Assembly: GCA_000023185.1 (NCBI GenBank)
Contig: CP001622.1
Span: 4,363,501-4,427,500, forward strand
DNA from: Rhizobium leguminosarum bv. trifolii WSM1325
Lineage (GTDB): Bacteria; Pseudomonadota; Alphaproteobacteria; Rhizobiales; Rhizobiaceae
Direction: 5' to 3'
Length of the DNA stretch: 64,000 bases
How positions within the stretch are numbered: the stretch's first letter is position 1; every line of letters begins with the position of its first letter. The notes beneath the pieces are model-generated. The model searched no databases. It had not been told where the DNA came from and saw only the letters and a program-made list of their open reading frames with translations. Shown in pieces: positions 48,897-59,465 of the stretch. The translations under genes and the position numbers were made by a program.

Positions 48897-49547
48897 CTAC
48901 GGGTTCCAGCGCAGGAAATTGGCGATCAGGGCCAGGCCGAGCTTCTGGCTCTTTTCCGGGTGAAACTGTGCTCCGGCCATGTTGTCGCGCCCGACGAAAG
49001 CGGTCATCGGACCGCCATAGTCCGCCGTCGCAATAACATCCTCGGCGTTTACGGCGGCAAGATGGTAGGAATGCACGAAATAGGCGTGCAGTCCCTGCGA
49101 CCCCGTCGGAATTCCTTCGAAGAGCGGATGTTGGCACTTCAGGTCGAGCGTGTTCCAGCCGATCTGCGGGATCTTGAGGGCGGGATCATCCGGCGTCATC
49201 TCGACGACATTGCCGGGAATCCAGCCGAAACCGCGCGTCACGGTCTTCTCGAGGCCGCGCGAGGACATGAGCTGCATGCCGACGCAGATACCGAGGAACG
49301 GCCGCGCCTTCTTCTCGACAGCCTCGATCAACACCTCGGCCATCCCAGGCACGGTATCGAGGCCGCGCCGGCAATCGGCATAGGCGCCGACACCGGGAAG
49401 CACGATACGATCGGCCGCGGCAACATCCTCCGCCCTGTCGGTAAGATCGATATGGGCATCGATGCCAGCTTCGTGGGCGGCACGCTCGAAAGCCTTGGTC
49501 GCCGAGCGCAGGTTACCGGAGCCATAGTCGATAATCGCGACGCGCAT
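48897..49547 (-). CDS. hisH: Imidazole glycerol phosphate synthase glutaminase subunit HisH
   Basis: The 216-residue class I glutamine amidotransferase supplies ammonia to HisF. Cys88 in LGICVGMQL is the nucleophile, and [10 protein letters not shown] gives the histidine and glutamate of the triad. [10 protein letters not shown] is the typical N-terminus. It is followed two bases upstream on the map by the DUF2628 gene in the same operon, and downstream by a mosaic repeat. Confidence 0.96.
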   Translation of the reverse strand: MRVAIIDYGSGNLRSATKAFERAAHEAGIDAHIDLTDRAEDVAAADRIVLPGVGAYADCRRGLDTVPGMAEVLIEAVEKKARPFLGICVGMQLMSSRGLEKTVTRGFGWIPGNVVEMTPDDPALKIPQIGWNTLDLKCQHPLFEGIPTGSQGLHAYFVHSYHLAAVNAEDVIATADYGGPMTAFVGRDNMAGAQFHPEKSQKLGLALIANFLRWNP

Positions 49548-49549
49548 CG

Positions 49550-50035
49550 TCAGCGTCCTCCATCAAAACCAAAGAGACCAAGCGATGTTGCATCGCCGTG
49601 CGGGCCCATCGGACGGGCCTTGTTCTGCCAGTCCGGTGCCGCGGCGTCGTCACTAGCGGCGATGACCGCCCGGTCCGAAAAATAGATCTGCTCGGCAACG
49701 CCGATCGTATCCGCGGCAATGAGCGAGTCTTCGTTCCAGCCCTTGGCAGCAAGGTTGCGGACACGGAAATTCTGGCCCTCGAGACCGACCAGAATATTCA
49801 CGCCCAGCAGGATTGCCGTTCCCGCCGGCCCGAGGCCCGGTTCGTCCATCAGCGCACCGCCAATCCCCTGTAGCAGAAAGGCGGCGGCCGCATGCAGCCA
49901 AAGCCGATGCGCCAGCAGCCAGACCCATGGAAACAAGAAGCCGAGCAACGTGAAGCCATCACGGATGGTTCGCGTCTCATCGGCCGTCGCGTTCGCGCTG
50001 CCGGGCGCTGTCAGAAAGATATAGCTGGATGTCAT
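49550..50035 (-). CDS. DUF2628 membrane protein between hisB and hisH
   Basis: The 161-residue protein fits DUF2628: an N-terminal tail, then hydrophobic segments near residues 27-43 ([18 protein letters not shown]), 44-58 and 66-82. A soluble C-terminal part contains [15 protein letters not shown]. Its function is unknown. ATG 50035 ([13 protein letters not shown]) is the likely start; the frame extends to 50185 antisense to nothing real. It lies 22 bases after hisB and two bases before hisH, so it is co-expressed with histidine synthesis. Confidence 0.8.
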   Translation of the reverse strand: MTSSYIFLTAPGSANATADETRTIRDGFTLLGFLFPWVWLLAHRLWLHAAAAFLLQGIGGALMDEPGLGPAGTAILLGVNILVGLEGQNFRVRNLAAKGWNEDSLIAADTIGVAEQIYFSDRAVIAASDDAAAPDWQNKARPMGPHGDATSLGLFGFDGGR

Positions 50036-50057
50036 TGCCGCCGCTCCCTTGAAGGGC

Positions 50058-50666
50058 TCAGACGAGCGTGCCCTTGGTCGAGGGAACACGGCCCGCCTGT
50101 CTCGGATCGATCTCTGTCGCCGTGCGCAGTGCACGCGCAACGGCCTTGAAGCATGTCTCGGCAATATGGTGATTGTTGGCGCCATAATGGTTGAGAATAT
50201 GCAAGGTTATGCCGGCATTCTGGGCGAGCGCATGGAAGAACTCGCGAACGAGCTCGGTATCGAAAGTGCCGATCTTCGGAGCGCTGAAGGCGACATTCCA
50301 GACGAGGAACGGCCGGCCGGAAAGATCGACCGCAGCCTTGGTCATCGTCTCGTCCATGGCGAGATCGATCGAAGCGTAGCGGGTGATGCCACGCCGGTCG
50401 CCGAGTGCCTTGGAGATCGCCTGGCCGATGGCGATGCCGGTATCTTCGACCGTATGATGGTCGTCGATATGCAGGTCGCCCTTGGCATCGATCTCCATGT
50501 CGATGAGGGAATGTCGCGAAAGCTGGTCGAGCATGTGGTCGAAGAAGCCGACGCCCGTCGAGATCGTCGATTTGCCGGTGCCGTCGAGATTGACGGAAAC
50601 GGAAATCGAGGTTTCGTTGGTCTTGCGGGAAACGCTGCCCGTGCGGCTTGCTGCGGTCTCGGCCAT
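50058..50666 (-). CDS. hisB: Imidazoleglycerol-phosphate dehydratase
   Basis: The 202-residue enzyme dehydrates IGP to imidazole acetol phosphate using manganese. The metal-binding motifs are [14 protein letters not shown] and [15 protein letters not shown], repeated as [11 protein letters not shown] and [12 protein letters not shown]. It lacks the phosphatase domain of the E. coli bifunctional HisB. ATG 50666 has GGAG seven bases upstream; an in-frame start at 50678 adds four residues. It is the first gene of the leftward operon and is divergent from hslV. Confidence 0.95.
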   Translation of the reverse strand: MAETAASRTGSVSRKTNETSISVSVNLDGTGKSTISTGVGFFDHMLDQLSRHSLIDMEIDAKGDLHIDDHHTVEDTGIAIGQAISKALGDRRGITRYASIDLAMDETMTKAAVDLSGRPFLVWNVAFSAPKIGTFDTELVREFFHALAQNAGITLHILNHYGANNHHIAETCFKAVARALRTATEIDPRQAGRVPSTKGTLV

Positions 50667-50822
50667 ATGGCCCTCCATCGGGAATAAGGCCGTTCCTTAT
50701 CAGGCGCATCGGGAAATATCCAGAAGCCGGGCAAGAGAAAAGCCGGCCCATTTGCAATCCGCTCCGGCCCACTTACATAGGGCTCAACAGGGCCGGCATG
50801 CGGCCCGGCAGACAGGTGTTTT

Positions 50823-51350
50823 ATGACAACAATCATTACAGTTCGAAAAGGCGGCAAGGTGGTGATGGCGGGCGACGGCCAAGTGAGCCTCGGCCAGACC
50901 GTCATGAAGGGCAATGCCCGCAAGGTGCGCCGCATCGGCAAGGGCGAAGTCATCGCCGGTTTTGCCGGCGCCACCGCCGATGCCTTCACCTTGCTCGAAA
51001 GGCTCGAAAAGAAGCTGGAGCAATATCCTGGTCAGCTGATGCGCGCCGCCGTCGAGCTCGCCAAGGACTGGCGCACCGACAAATACCTGCGCAATCTCGA
51101 AGCCATGATGCTCGTCGCCGACAAGTCGATCACGCTGGCGATCACCGGCAATGGTGACGTTCTGGAGCCGGAGCATGGCACGACGGCGATCGGTTCCGGC
51201 GGCAATTTTGCCCTCGCGGCCGCCCTCGCACTCATGGATACCGACAAATCAGCCGAGGAGATCGCCCGCCGCGCCCTCGATATCGCCGCCGACATCTGCG
51301 TCTACACGAACCACAACGTCGTGGTGGAATCGCTGGATGCCGAAGGCTGA
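50823..51350 (+). CDS. hslV: ATP-dependent protease peptidase subunit HslV
   Basis: The 175-residue protein is the proteasome-like peptidase. After Met removal the catalytic N-terminal threonine is exposed ([20 protein letters not shown]). [18 protein letters not shown] and [16 protein letters not shown] are diagnostic. With HslU it forms the HslUV (ClpYQ) protease that removes misfolded and regulatory proteins under stress. A GNAT gene overlaps its end by 14 bases and lies between it and hslU. Confidence 0.96.
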   Translation: MTTIITVRKGGKVVMAGDGQVSLGQTVMKGNARKVRRIGKGEVIAGFAGATADAFTLLERLEKKLEQYPGQLMRAAVELAKDWRTDKYLRNLEAMMLVADKSITLAITGNGDVLEPEHGTTAIGSGGNFALAAALALMDTDKSAEEIARRALDIAADICVYTNHNVVVESLDAEG

Positions 51351-51849
51351 ACCCTATGCCTTCCGGCCGCTTGCCGCGGTTGACCTGCCGCTCCTCGCCA
51401 AATGGCTGGAAAGCCGGCATGTCAGGCGCTGGTGGAGCGATCCGGCCAAGGCGCTGGCTTCGATGGAAAAGCATATCGACGCGGTCTCCGTCTCGTGTTT
51501 CATCGTCACGCTGAATGGAAAGGACTTCGCCTTTATCCAGGCGGCCGATCTCGACGACGAGGACGATGAAGCGCTCGCCGGTCAGCCGAAGGGCACCTAC
51601 GGCATCGACCAGTTCATCGGCATCGAGGAACTCGCGGGCAAGGGTCATGGACCGGCCTTTGTGATAGGGTTCTGCGATATGCTCTTTGCAAAGGGCGCGC
51701 AGCGGATCCTGGTCGATCCGCATCCTGACAATGCATTCGCAATCAGAGCCTATACCAAGGCGGGCTTTCAAGGACTTGGCGAAACAACGACGAAATACGG
51801 CCGGGCGCTGTTGATGGCCCTGGACCGCCAGGAGAATGATACACAATGA
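51337..51849 (+). CDS. GNAT acetyltransferase between hslV and hslU
   Basis: The 170-residue protein resembles AAC(6')-type GNAT enzymes. The N-terminus ([25 protein letters not shown]) and the acetyl-CoA region ([12 protein letters not shown], then [20 protein letters not shown]) are typical. The substrate is unknown; aminoglycoside resistance, or N-acylation in siderophore or peptide chemistry, are alternatives. ATG 51337 lies 14 bases inside hslV, and its stop overlaps hslU as ATGA, so all three are translated together. The open frame reaches back to 51151 inside hslV without support. Confidence 0.85.
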   Translation: MPKAEPYAFRPLAAVDLPLLAKWLESRHVRRWWSDPAKALASMEKHIDAVSVSCFIVTLNGKDFAFIQAADLDDEDDEALAGQPKGTYGIDQFIGIEELAGKGHGPAFVIGFCDMLFAKGAQRILVDPHPDNAFAIRAYTKAGFQGLGETTTKYGRALLMALDRQENDTQ

Positions 51850-53153
51850 CCACTTTTTCCCCCCGCGAGATTGTTTCCGAGCTCGATCGCTACATCATCG
51901 GCCAGCATGATGCCAAGCGCGCCGTTGCGATTGCGCTGCGCAATCGCTGGCGCCGCCAGCAGCTCGATCCGAGCCTGCGCGACGAGGTCATGCCGAAGAA
52001 CATCCTGATGATCGGCCCGACCGGCGTCGGCAAGACGGAAATCTCCCGCCGCCTGGCAAAACTCGCCGGTGCGCCCTTCATCAAGGTGGAAGCCACCAAA
52101 TTCACCGAAGTCGGCTATGTCGGCCGCGATGTCGAGCAGATCATCCGTGACCTGGTCGAGGTCGGCATCGGCCTGGTGCGCGAGAAGAAGCGGGCCGAGG
52201 TGCAGGCCAAGGCGCATGTGAGCGCCGAGGAGCGTGTTCTCGATGCGCTGGTCGGCACCACGGCATCGCCTGCCACGCGCGAAAACTTCCGAAAGAAGCT
52301 CCGGGACGGCGAGCTCGACGACAAGGAAATCGATATCGAGGTCGCCGATGCCGGTTCCGGCATGGGTGGCTTCGAAATTCCCGGCATGCCGGGCGCCAAT
52401 ATCGGCGTGCTGAACCTGTCGGAAATGTTCGGCAAGGCGATGGGCGGCCGCACCAAGAAGGTCCGCACCACAGTCAAGGCCTCCTATGGCGACTTGATCC
52501 TCGACGAATCCGACAAGCTGATCGACAACGAAGTGATCCAGCGCGAAGCCGTTCGCTCCACCGAGAATGACGGTATCGTCTTCCTCGACGAAATCGACAA
52601 GATCGCCGCCCGCGACGGTGGCATGGGCGCCGGGGTTTCACGCGAAGGCGTCCAGCGCGACCTCTTGCCGCTCGTCGAAGGCACGACGGTTTCGACCAAA
52701 TACGGGCCGGTCAAGACGGACCATATCCTGTTCATCGCCTCCGGCGCCTTCCATGTCTCCAAGCCCTCGGATCTTCTGCCGGAACTGCAGGGCCGCCTGC
52801 CGATCCGTGTCGAATTGCGTGCGCTGAACAAGGATGATTTCCGCCGGATCCTGACCGAGACGGAAGCAAGCCTCATCCGCCAGTACCGCGCGCTGATGGA
52901 GACGGAAAGCCTGAGCCTCGAATTCACCGACGACGCAATCGACGCGCTTGCCGATGTCGCCGTGCATCTGAACTCCTCCGTCGAAAACATCGGCGCACGC
53001 CGTCTGCAGACGGTGATGGAGCGGGTGCTGGACGATATTTCCTACAACGCGCCGGATCGGGGCGGGACGGCCGTAACGATCGATGCCGCCTATGTGCGCG
53101 AACATGTCGGAGATCTCGCGCAGAATACCGATCTCTCGCGCTTCATTCTGTGA
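51846..53153 (+). CDS. hslU: ATP-dependent protease ATPase subunit HslU
   Basis: The 435-residue AAA+ unfoldase feeds substrates to HslV. Walker A is GPTGVGKT (57-64), Walker B is [12 protein letters not shown], and [15 protein letters not shown] is the pore-loop region. The I-domain insertion lies between them. [18 protein letters not shown] is the sensor-2 region, and the C-terminal DLSRFIL is the tail that docks into HslV. It follows the GNAT gene with a four-base overlap. Confidence 0.97.
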   Translation: MTTFSPREIVSELDRYIIGQHDAKRAVAIALRNRWRRQQLDPSLRDEVMPKNILMIGPTGVGKTEISRRLAKLAGAPFIKVEATKFTEVGYVGRDVEQIIRDLVEVGIGLVREKKRAEVQAKAHVSAEERVLDALVGTTASPATRENFRKKLRDGELDDKEIDIEVADAGSGMGGFEIPGMPGANIGVLNLSEMFGKAMGGRTKKVRTTVKASYGDLILDESDKLIDNEVIQREAVRSTENDGIVFLDEIDKIAARDGGMGAGVSREGVQRDLLPLVEGTTVSTKYGPVKTDHILFIASGAFHVSKPSDLLPELQGRLPIRVELRALNKDDFRRILTETEASLIRQYRALMETESLSLEFTDDAIDALADVAVHLNSSVENIGARRLQTVMERVLDDISYNAPDRGGTAVTIDAAYVREHVGDLAQNTDLSRFIL

Positions 53154-53219
53154 TATCGGTGCACCGCTTCATGTCTTCCCGGCATGAATGACGGATTGTA
53201 ACGAACGCGACTCTCGACA

Positions 53220-53254
53220 ACGGGCCTTTTACTTTCTAGTGAAGGCCCGTTTTG
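53220..53254 (+). terminator. hslU terminator
   Basis: ACGGGCCTT (53220-53228) pairs with AAGGCCCGT (53242-53250), followed by TTTGTTTTC. It lies 66 bases after the hslU stop. Confidence 0.8.
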
Positions 53255-53340
53255 TTTTCTGCTCGGCTTTATTCGGCCAAGATTCTGGTCCAGGCAGCCG
53301 CATCACAAACAAGACGATGGAACGGACGGGATAACGGATC

Positions 53341-54288
53341 GTGCGACGCCTTTTGACAAGCCTTATGATTGCCGTTGCCCTGGTGAATTCGGCGCCTGCC
53401 TTCGCAATGCAGACGGTGCCGGCCGGCAATCGTCACGCCGAGCAGCCCGATATTCCGGGTGCTTCCATCAGGCGCACCAAGGGCACCAAGAGCAGCTTCG
53501 ATCTGAAATACGAAAAGGTTCATGAGCTTCTGGCAACCGATCGCGAGCTGATGAGCAAGATCCGCAAGATCTCCAGCGCCTACGGCATCAATCCCATCCA
53601 TGTCGTCGGCGCGATCGTCGGCGAACACACCTATAATGTCGACGCCTACGACCGGCTGCAGGCCTATTATGTCAAGGCTGTCTCCTACGCCGGAGAAAGC
53701 TTCCGCTTCGCCTATGACGGCGAAAACGTCGACGAATTCGTGGCGCGGCCGCAATTTGCCGAATGCAAAGGCAAGAGCGATTCCTACTCGCTCTGGTCCT
53801 GCCGCGAAGATGTCTGGGAAACCGATTTCCGCGGCAAGACGGTGGGTGGTACGAGCTTCCCCAACAACCGCTTCAGCGCAGTCTTCTTCCAGCCCTTCTA
53901 TGCCGGTCAGACCTTCGGCCTCGGCCAGGTCAATCCGCTGACGGCGCTGATGCTCTCCGATCTCGTGACCCGCGTGTCGGGTTATCCGAAGCTGAATGAG
54001 AAGAATGCCGGCGCCGTCTACAAGGCCATCATGGATCCCGATATCTCGCTCGCCTTCGTCGCGGCCTCGGTCCGCAGGTCGATCGACGATTACAAGGAGA
54101 TCGCCGGCATGGATATCTCGGGCAATCCCGGCCTGACGGCAACGCTTTATAATGTCGGCAATTCGCGCCAGCGCGCCGCAGCCCTTGCTGCGAAGAACCG
54201 CGGCGCCGGTACGACCATCTGGCCGGAAGAGAATTATTACGGCTGGCTGATCAACGACAAGCTGGACGAACTTAAGGGCCTGCTCTAG
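53341..54288 (+). CDS. Exported DUF1402 protein
   Basis: The 315-residue protein begins with a clear signal peptide (MRRLLTSLMIAVALVNSAPAFA, cleavage near residue 22). The mature part fits DUF1402, with IHVVGAIVGEHTYNVDAYD, GQTFGLGQVNPLTALMLSD and NPGLTATLYNVGN. The layout, a helical domain with a Glu and GLGQVNP/TLYNVG motifs, resembles lysozyme-like SLT domains, so a cell-wall role is plausible but unproven. The start is GTG 53341. It sits after a terminator and 48 bases before a cytochrome P450. Confidence 0.82.
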   Translation: MRRLLTSLMIAVALVNSAPAFAMQTVPAGNRHAEQPDIPGASIRRTKGTKSSFDLKYEKVHELLATDRELMSKIRKISSAYGINPIHVVGAIVGEHTYNVDAYDRLQAYYVKAVSYAGESFRFAYDGENVDEFVARPQFAECKGKSDSYSLWSCREDVWETDFRGKTVGGTSFPNNRFSAVFFQPFYAGQTFGLGQVNPLTALMLSDLVTRVSGYPKLNEKNAGAVYKAIMDPDISLAFVAASVRRSIDDYKEIAGMDISGNPGLTATLYNVGNSRQRAAALAAKNRGAGTTIWPEENYYGWLINDKLDELKGLL

Positions 54289-54336
54289 CTTCAAGCTTGC
54301 CGGGAAGGCCTAGATCTTCCCCGAAAGGCTTTTACG

Positions 54337-55749
54337 ATGGACATGCGTCCGGACCCCTTCGTCCCGCCAGCACCGCTGCCGCGTACCGTGCCGCCGAGCC
54401 GGCTGGAAATCATTCGCATCATCCTGCGCAATCCGCTCGAACTCTGGGGCGAGCCGTCCTACACGCTGCCGTGGATCCGCACCAATTTCTTCGGCCAGAG
54501 GACGCTGATCGTCAATGATCCCGGCCTGATCAAGCACGTGCTTGTCGATAATGCCAATAATTACCGCATGTCGGATGTGCGCCAGCTCGTCCTGCGTCCG
54601 ATCCTCCGCGACGGCCTTCTGACCGCCGAAGGTCCTGTCTGGAAAAGATCGCGCAAGGCGGTGGCGCCTATTTTCACGCCCCGCCATGCCCAAGGCTTCG
54701 CCGGGCAGATGCTGCGCCAGTCCGAAGACTATGCCCGCAAATATGAGGGCGCCGGCGAGGCAGGCGCAATTTTCGATATCAGCACCGATATGACCGAGCT
54801 GACCTTCGCGATTCTGGCTGACACATTGTTCTCCGGCGAAATCGTCACCTCGAGCGGCCATTTCGCCGACGACGTCAATGAACTCCTGCATCGCATGGGC
54901 CGCGTCGATCCGATGGATCTGATGCGCGCTCCCTCATGCGTTCCACGTGTGACACGCATCGGCGGTCAGAAAGTGCTGGAGAAATTCCGAGCCATCGTGC
55001 GCAACACGATGGATATGCGGCTTGCAAAGATGAAGGCAGACCGCAGCAGCGCGCCCGAGGATTTCCTGACACTGCTCCTGGAGCAGGCCGGCCCCGACGG
55101 GCTGACCAAAGAAGAGATCGAAGACAATATCCTGACCTTCATCGGCGCGGGGCATGAAACCACAGCCCGGGCATTGGCCTGGACGCTGTATTGCGTATCG
55201 AACAGCCCGCATATCCGCGAGGGGATGGAGGAAGAAATCGACGCGGTGCTCGCTACCGGGGCCAAACCTGTGGAATGGCTGGATATGATGCCGCAGACGC
55301 GCGCCGCCTTTGAGGAGACCTTGCGCCTTTATCCGCCGGCGCCATCGATCAATCGCGCTGCCATATCAGATGATTCCTGGACAAGCCCCAAGGGCGAGCG
55401 GGTCGAGCTTGAGGCCGGTGTCACGGTGCTCGTCATGCCCTGGACGCTGCATCGCCACGAACTTCACTGGGACAGGCCGCGCGCCTATATGCCCGAACGC
55501 TTCCTGCCGGAAAATCGCGGCTCTATCGGCCGCTTTCAGTTCCTGCCTTTCGGCGCTGGCCCGCGTGTCTGCATCGGCGCAACCTTTGCACTTCAGGAGG
55601 CAGTGATCGCGCTTGCTGTCCTGATGCATCGTTATCGCTTCGATTCCACCGATCAGACCAACCCCTGGCCGGTGCAGAAGCTGACGACGCAGCCACAGAA
55701 CGGATTGCCGATGCGCGTGACCCCGCGCATAATTTCCACGAAGGCATAA
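54337..55749 (+). CDS. Cytochrome P450
   Basis: The 470-residue protein is a cytochrome P450. FGAGPRVCIGA carries the heme-ligand Cys412, AGHETTAR is the oxygen-activating I-helix motif, and EETLRLYPPAP is the K-helix ExxR. The layout is closest to CYP102/CYP4-like monooxygenases (NITYE-type names cannot be assigned by eye). No membrane anchor is seen. Substrate and redox partner are unknown, and neither ferredoxin nor reductase is nearby. It starts 48 bases after the DUF1402 gene. Confidence 0.92.
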   Translation: MDMRPDPFVPPAPLPRTVPPSRLEIIRIILRNPLELWGEPSYTLPWIRTNFFGQRTLIVNDPGLIKHVLVDNANNYRMSDVRQLVLRPILRDGLLTAEGPVWKRSRKAVAPIFTPRHAQGFAGQMLRQSEDYARKYEGAGEAGAIFDISTDMTELTFAILADTLFSGEIVTSSGHFADDVNELLHRMGRVDPMDLMRAPSCVPRVTRIGGQKVLEKFRAIVRNTMDMRLAKMKADRSSAPEDFLTLLLEQAGPDGLTKEEIEDNILTFIGAGHETTARALAWTLYCVSNSPHIREGMEEEIDAVLATGAKPVEWLDMMPQTRAAFEETLRLYPPAPSINRAAISDDSWTSPKGERVELEAGVTVLVMPWTLHRHELHWDRPRAYMPERFLPENRGSIGRFQFLPFGAGPRVCIGATFALQEAVIALAVLMHRYRFDSTDQTNPWPVQKLTTQPQNGLPMRVTPRIISTKA

Positions 55750-55835
55750 ATCTTTCGAATTATTGCAGAATTGACTATGAATGAAAGCCGGGCAAAGTGG
55801 CAGCATTCAAAAGTCGTTGCCAGGGAGAATGTCGC

Positions 55836-58007
55836 ATGAGCCGCGTTGATAAGAACGGTCTTGCCATCGAAACCGTCCTTCATGATTTCCTCGTCAAGGA
55901 GGTGCTGCCGGGCCTGGCGGTCGATGCGGACAAGTTCTTTGCCGATTTTTCGGCTGTAGTCCACGATCTCGCCCCGAAGAATCGTGCGCTGCTGGCAAAA
56001 CGCGATGAGCTGCAAGTAAAGATCGACGACTGGTACCGCCGGCACGGCGCCCCGGCAGATATGGACGATTACCAGTCCTTCCTCCGCGACATCGGCTATC
56101 TCCTGCCGGAAGGATCGGACTTCCAGGTCTCGACCGAAAATGTCGATCCGGAGATCGCATCGATCGCCGGCCCGCAGCTCGTCGTTCCCGTCATGAATGC
56201 TCGCTATGCCCTGAATGCCGCCAATGCCCGCTGGGGTTCGCTCTATGATGCGCTCTACGGCACGGACGCCATTCCCGAGAGCGACGGCGCCCAAAAAGGC
56301 AAGGGCTACAATCCGAAACGCGGCGAGAAGGTCATCGCCTGGGTGCGCGATTTCCTCGATACATCAGCGCCGCTGCAGGACTGCCGGTGGAAGGACGTTG
56401 GCGGCTTCGCCGTCAGGGATGGAGCGCTCTCTGTCAGATCGATCGATGGCGAGCAGGCCATGCTGACGGATGGCAAGCATTTTGCCGGCTATCGCGGAGA
56501 TCCCGCCGCCCCGACGCATATTCTCCTGAAGAACAACGGCATTCACATCGAAATCGTCATCGATGCGACGACGACGATCGGGAAAGCCGATCCGGCCGAT
56601 ATTTCCGATGTCTGGCTGGAATCGGCAATTACGACGATCATGGACTGCGAGGATTCGATTGCCGCTGTCGATGCCGAGGACAAGGTCGTCGTCTATCGCA
56701 ACTGGCTCGGCCTGATGAAGGGCGACCTGCAGGAAGAGGTGGCAAAAGGCGGAACGAGCTTCATCCGCAGGCTCAATCCGGATCTGCAATATGCCGGCCC
56801 GGATGGTGCCGCCTTCGAGGTGCACCGCCGCTCGCTGATGCTGGTACGCAATGTCGGCCACCTCATGACCAACCCGGCGATCCTCGACCGCGACGGCAAT
56901 GAAGTGCCTGAGGGCATCATGGATGCTGTTATCACCGGCCTGATCGCGCTTTACGATATTGGTCCCTCCGGCCGGCGGAAGAATTCCCGCACCGGCTCCA
57001 TGTATGTGGTCAAACCGAAGATGCATGGGCCGGAAGAGGTGGCCTTCGCCGTCGAAATCTTCTCGCGGGTCGAAGATGCGCTTGGCCTGCTGCGCAATGC
57101 CATCAAGATGGGCATCATGGACGAGGAGCGCCGCACGACCGTCAACCTCAAGGAATGCATCCGTACCGCCCGCGAGCGCGTCGTCTTCATCAATACCGGC
57201 TTCCTCGATCGCACCGGCGACGAGATCCACACGTCGATGGAAGCCGGCCCAATGATTCGTAAGGGCGACATGCGCCAGGCGGCGTGGATTTCCGCCTATG
57301 AAAACTGGAACGTCGACATCGGCCTCGAATGCGGCCTTGCCGGCCACGCCCAGATCGGCAAGGGCATGTGGGCGATGCCGGATCTGATGGCGGCGATGCT
57401 CGAACAGAAGATCACCCACCCGAAGGCCGGCGCCAACACCGCCTGGGTGCCGTCGCCGACGGCCGCAACCCTGCATGCCACCCATTACCACCGCGTCAAT
57501 GTCGCCCGTGTCCAGCAGGGGCTGAAGGATCGCGCTCGCGCCAAGCTCTCCGACATTCTCTCCGTGCCGGTTGCGGTGCGGCCGAACTGGACGCCGGAGG
57601 AAATCCAGCGCGAACTCGACAACAATGCTCAAGGCATCCTCGGCTACGTCGTGCGCTGGGTTGATCAGGGCGTCGGCTGCTCGAAGGTGCCCGACATCAA
57701 CAATGTCGGCCTGATGGAAGATCGCGCGACGCTGCGCATTTCGGCCCAGCATATGGCGAACTGGTTGCATCACAAGGTCGTCACCGAAGCTCAGATCGTC
57801 GAGACGATGAAACGCATGGCCGCCGTCGTCGACGGTCAGAATGCGTCGGATACCGCCTATCAGCCGATGGCCGACAATTTCGACGACTCGATCGCCTTCC
57901 AGGCTGCCCTCGATCTCGTCCTCAAGGGTAGGGAACAGCCGAACGGCTACACCGAGCCGGTGCTTCACCGCCGCCGCCGCGAGCTCAAGGCGAAACAGGC
58001 CGCGTGA
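55836..58007 (+). CDS. glcB: Malate synthase G
   Basis: The 723-residue enzyme condenses glyoxylate with acetyl-CoA to malate in glyoxylate metabolism. Blocks such as [19 protein letters not shown] and [20 protein letters not shown] hold the catalytic and metal-binding residues of the G isoform, whose usual length is about 720. [21 protein letters not shown] is diagnostic. ATG 55836 has GGGAG about nine bases upstream; the frame opens at 55797 but the extra 13 residues do not fit. A strong terminator follows. Confidence 0.96.
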   Translation: MSRVDKNGLAIETVLHDFLVKEVLPGLAVDADKFFADFSAVVHDLAPKNRALLAKRDELQVKIDDWYRRHGAPADMDDYQSFLRDIGYLLPEGSDFQVSTENVDPEIASIAGPQLVVPVMNARYALNAANARWGSLYDALYGTDAIPESDGAQKGKGYNPKRGEKVIAWVRDFLDTSAPLQDCRWKDVGGFAVRDGALSVRSIDGEQAMLTDGKHFAGYRGDPAAPTHILLKNNGIHIEIVIDATTTIGKADPADISDVWLESAITTIMDCEDSIAAVDAEDKVVVYRNWLGLMKGDLQEEVAKGGTSFIRRLNPDLQYAGPDGAAFEVHRRSLMLVRNVGHLMTNPAILDRDGNEVPEGIMDAVITGLIALYDIGPSGRRKNSRTGSMYVVKPKMHGPEEVAFAVEIFSRVEDALGLLRNAIKMGIMDEERRTTVNLKECIRTARERVVFINTGFLDRTGDEIHTSMEAGPMIRKGDMRQAAWISAYENWNVDIGLECGLAGHAQIGKGMWAMPDLMAAMLEQKITHPKAGANTAWVPSPTAATLHATHYHRVNVARVQQGLKDRARAKLSDILSVPVAVRPNWTPEEIQRELDNNAQGILGYVVRWVDQGVGCSKVPDINNVGLMEDRATLRISAQHMANWLHHKVVTEAQIVETMKRMAAVVDGQNASDTAYQPMADNFDDSIAFQAALDLVLKGREQPNGYTEPVLHRRRRELKAKQAA

Positions 58008-58025
58008 CGCTTGCCGGAGAATGCG

Positions 58026-58063
58026 AAAAGGCCGCCGGAACGACAGTTCCGGCGGCCTTTTTT
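58026..58063. terminator. Bidirectional terminator between glcB and the L,D-transpeptidase gene
   Basis: AAAAGGCCGCCGGAAC (58026-58041) and its perfect complement (58046-58061) form a 16-bp stem with a GACA loop, with A and T tracts at either end. It suits both converging genes. Confidence 0.93.
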
Positions 58064-58084
58064 ATACCGAATTCGGCAATTAGC

Positions 58085-58768
58085 TTATTGAATGACGACG
58101 ACCTTGGACGTGCCCTTGCCGGGACGAACGCGGCTGTAGAGATCGATGACGTCCTGGTTCATCAGGCGAATGCAGCCCGAGGAAGCGGCGGTGCCGATGG
58201 AGGCCCATTCCGGCGTGCCGTGCAGGCGGAAGAGCGTGTCTTTACCGTCCTCGTTGAAAAGATACATGGCGCGCGCGCCGAGCGGATTGGTCAGCCCCGG
58301 ACCCATGCCGTCCTCGACGTACTTGGCGAGATCAGGACGGCGGACGGCCATTTCCTTCGGCGGGTGCCAGTTCGGCCATTCCTGCTTCCAGGCGACGTAG
58401 GCGGTGCCGGCCCATGCGAAGCCCTGCTTGCCGACGCCGATGCCGTAGCGCATCGCCTTGCCGTTGGCCAGGATGTAATAGAGGAAGCGCTCGCGCGTAT
58501 TGACGATGATTGTACCGGGGCGCTCGGTGGTCTGGTAGCTGACGACCTGACGGCGGAACTGCGGCTTGACCCTGTCGATCGGGATCGCCGGCAGGGAGTA
58601 TCCGGCATCCTTCGTCACGCCGTAGGCGTCATTGAAGATCTGTGCTGTCTGTACCGTCGGGCCTGCGCCCTTGTCGTCGACGGATGCGCTGTCTGATGTC
58701 GTAGAGCAACCGGCCAGAGCGAGCGTCGCCAGCAGGCCAAATACAGGGAATGCATTGCAGATGCGCAT
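58085..58768 (-). CDS. YkuD-type L,D-transpeptidase lipoprotein
   Basis: The 227-residue product has a lipoprotein signal with lipobox LALAGC (Cys21), so it should be anchored in the envelope. The YkuD domain (about residues 84-226) ends with the catalytic His183 (RLHGTPEW) and Cys199 (SSGCIRLMN), the HxGT-(x)-SxGCxR motif. Such enzymes make 3-3 crosslinks in peptidoglycan or attach lipoproteins to it; in Rhizobiales, polar growth relies heavily on L,D-transpeptidases. It converges with glcB. Confidence 0.92.
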   Translation of the reverse strand: MRICNAFPVFGLLATLALAGCSTTSDSASVDDKGAGPTVQTAQIFNDAYGVTKDAGYSLPAIPIDRVKPQFRRQVVSYQTTERPGTIIVNTRERFLYYILANGKAMRYGIGVGKQGFAWAGTAYVAWKQEWPNWHPPKEMAVRRPDLAKYVEDGMGPGLTNPLGARAMYLFNEDGKDTLFRLHGTPEWASIGTAASSGCIRLMNQDVIDLYSRVRPGKGTSKVVVIQ

Positions 58769-58947
58769 GGATGACTCTTGAAGTTTTGGGGCAAGGAGAA
58801 CGGTCTTTCGACCATCGTTGATTATGGTTTATTTTCGATTAACTTGCGCTTTGCAAGGCTACTGCAGCGCGACAAATCCGTCTGCCGCGCAAATTAGAAG
58901 CGCATGGTTTTTTTGCAACAACACGCCAGCCCCTCTGATGGTTATCC

Positions 58948-59442
58948 ATGACGATTTTGAGCGTTTACAATAACAATCCGTTAATCGATGGCCGGCAATC
59001 GGACAGGGCCATGATGGTGCGGCGTGGAACGCAGATATTGCTGCATGAAATGCGCCACGCCGTGCTGCCCGAACTGCCGCTGGCCAGCGGCCGCCGCGCC
59101 GATCTGATCACTCTTTCGGAAAAAGGCGAGGTCTGGATCATCGAAATCAAGACCTCGATCGAGGATTTCAGGGTGGATCGCAAATGGCCGGAATACAGGC
59201 TGCATTGCGACCGCCTGTTCTTTGCGACTCACCAGGATGTGCCGCTGGAGATCTTTCCCGAGGAATGCGGACTGTTCCTGTCGGATGGTTATGGCGCCCA
59301 TATGATTCGCGAGGCGCCGGAACACCGCATGGCGCCGGCCACGCGCAAATCCGTCACGCTCAACTTCTCGCGTGCTGCCGCGCAAAGGCTGATGATGGCC
59401 GAATGGGCGAACGGAAAACCGTTCACTGTGGACGACGTCTAA
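58948..59442 (+). CDS. mmcB: MmcB-family DNA repair protein
   Basis: The 164-residue protein fits MmcB (DUF1052), a PD-(D/E)XK-like nuclease. RRADLITLSEKGEVWIIEIKTS gives the acidic and lysine residues of the nuclease core (D..EIK), and FAFFATH-like RLFFATHQDVP follows. In Caulobacter MmcB acts with ImuB/DnaE2 in damage tolerance. The start is ATG 58948. It lies divergent from the L,D-transpeptidase and convergent with actR. Confidence 0.85.
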   Translation: MTILSVYNNNPLIDGRQSDRAMMVRRGTQILLHEMRHAVLPELPLASGRRADLITLSEKGEVWIIEIKTSIEDFRVDRKWPEYRLHCDRLFFATHQDVPLEIFPEECGLFLSDGYGAHMIREAPEHRMAPATRKSVTLNFSRAAAQRLMMAEWANGKPFTVDDV

Positions 59443-59465
59443 TTATAAGCGCGCGAGGTGCGCGT

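Noticed and set aside
56364..57968. 534-residue minus-strand open frame opposite glcB
   Set aside because: Shadow of malate synthase G; no recognisable family.
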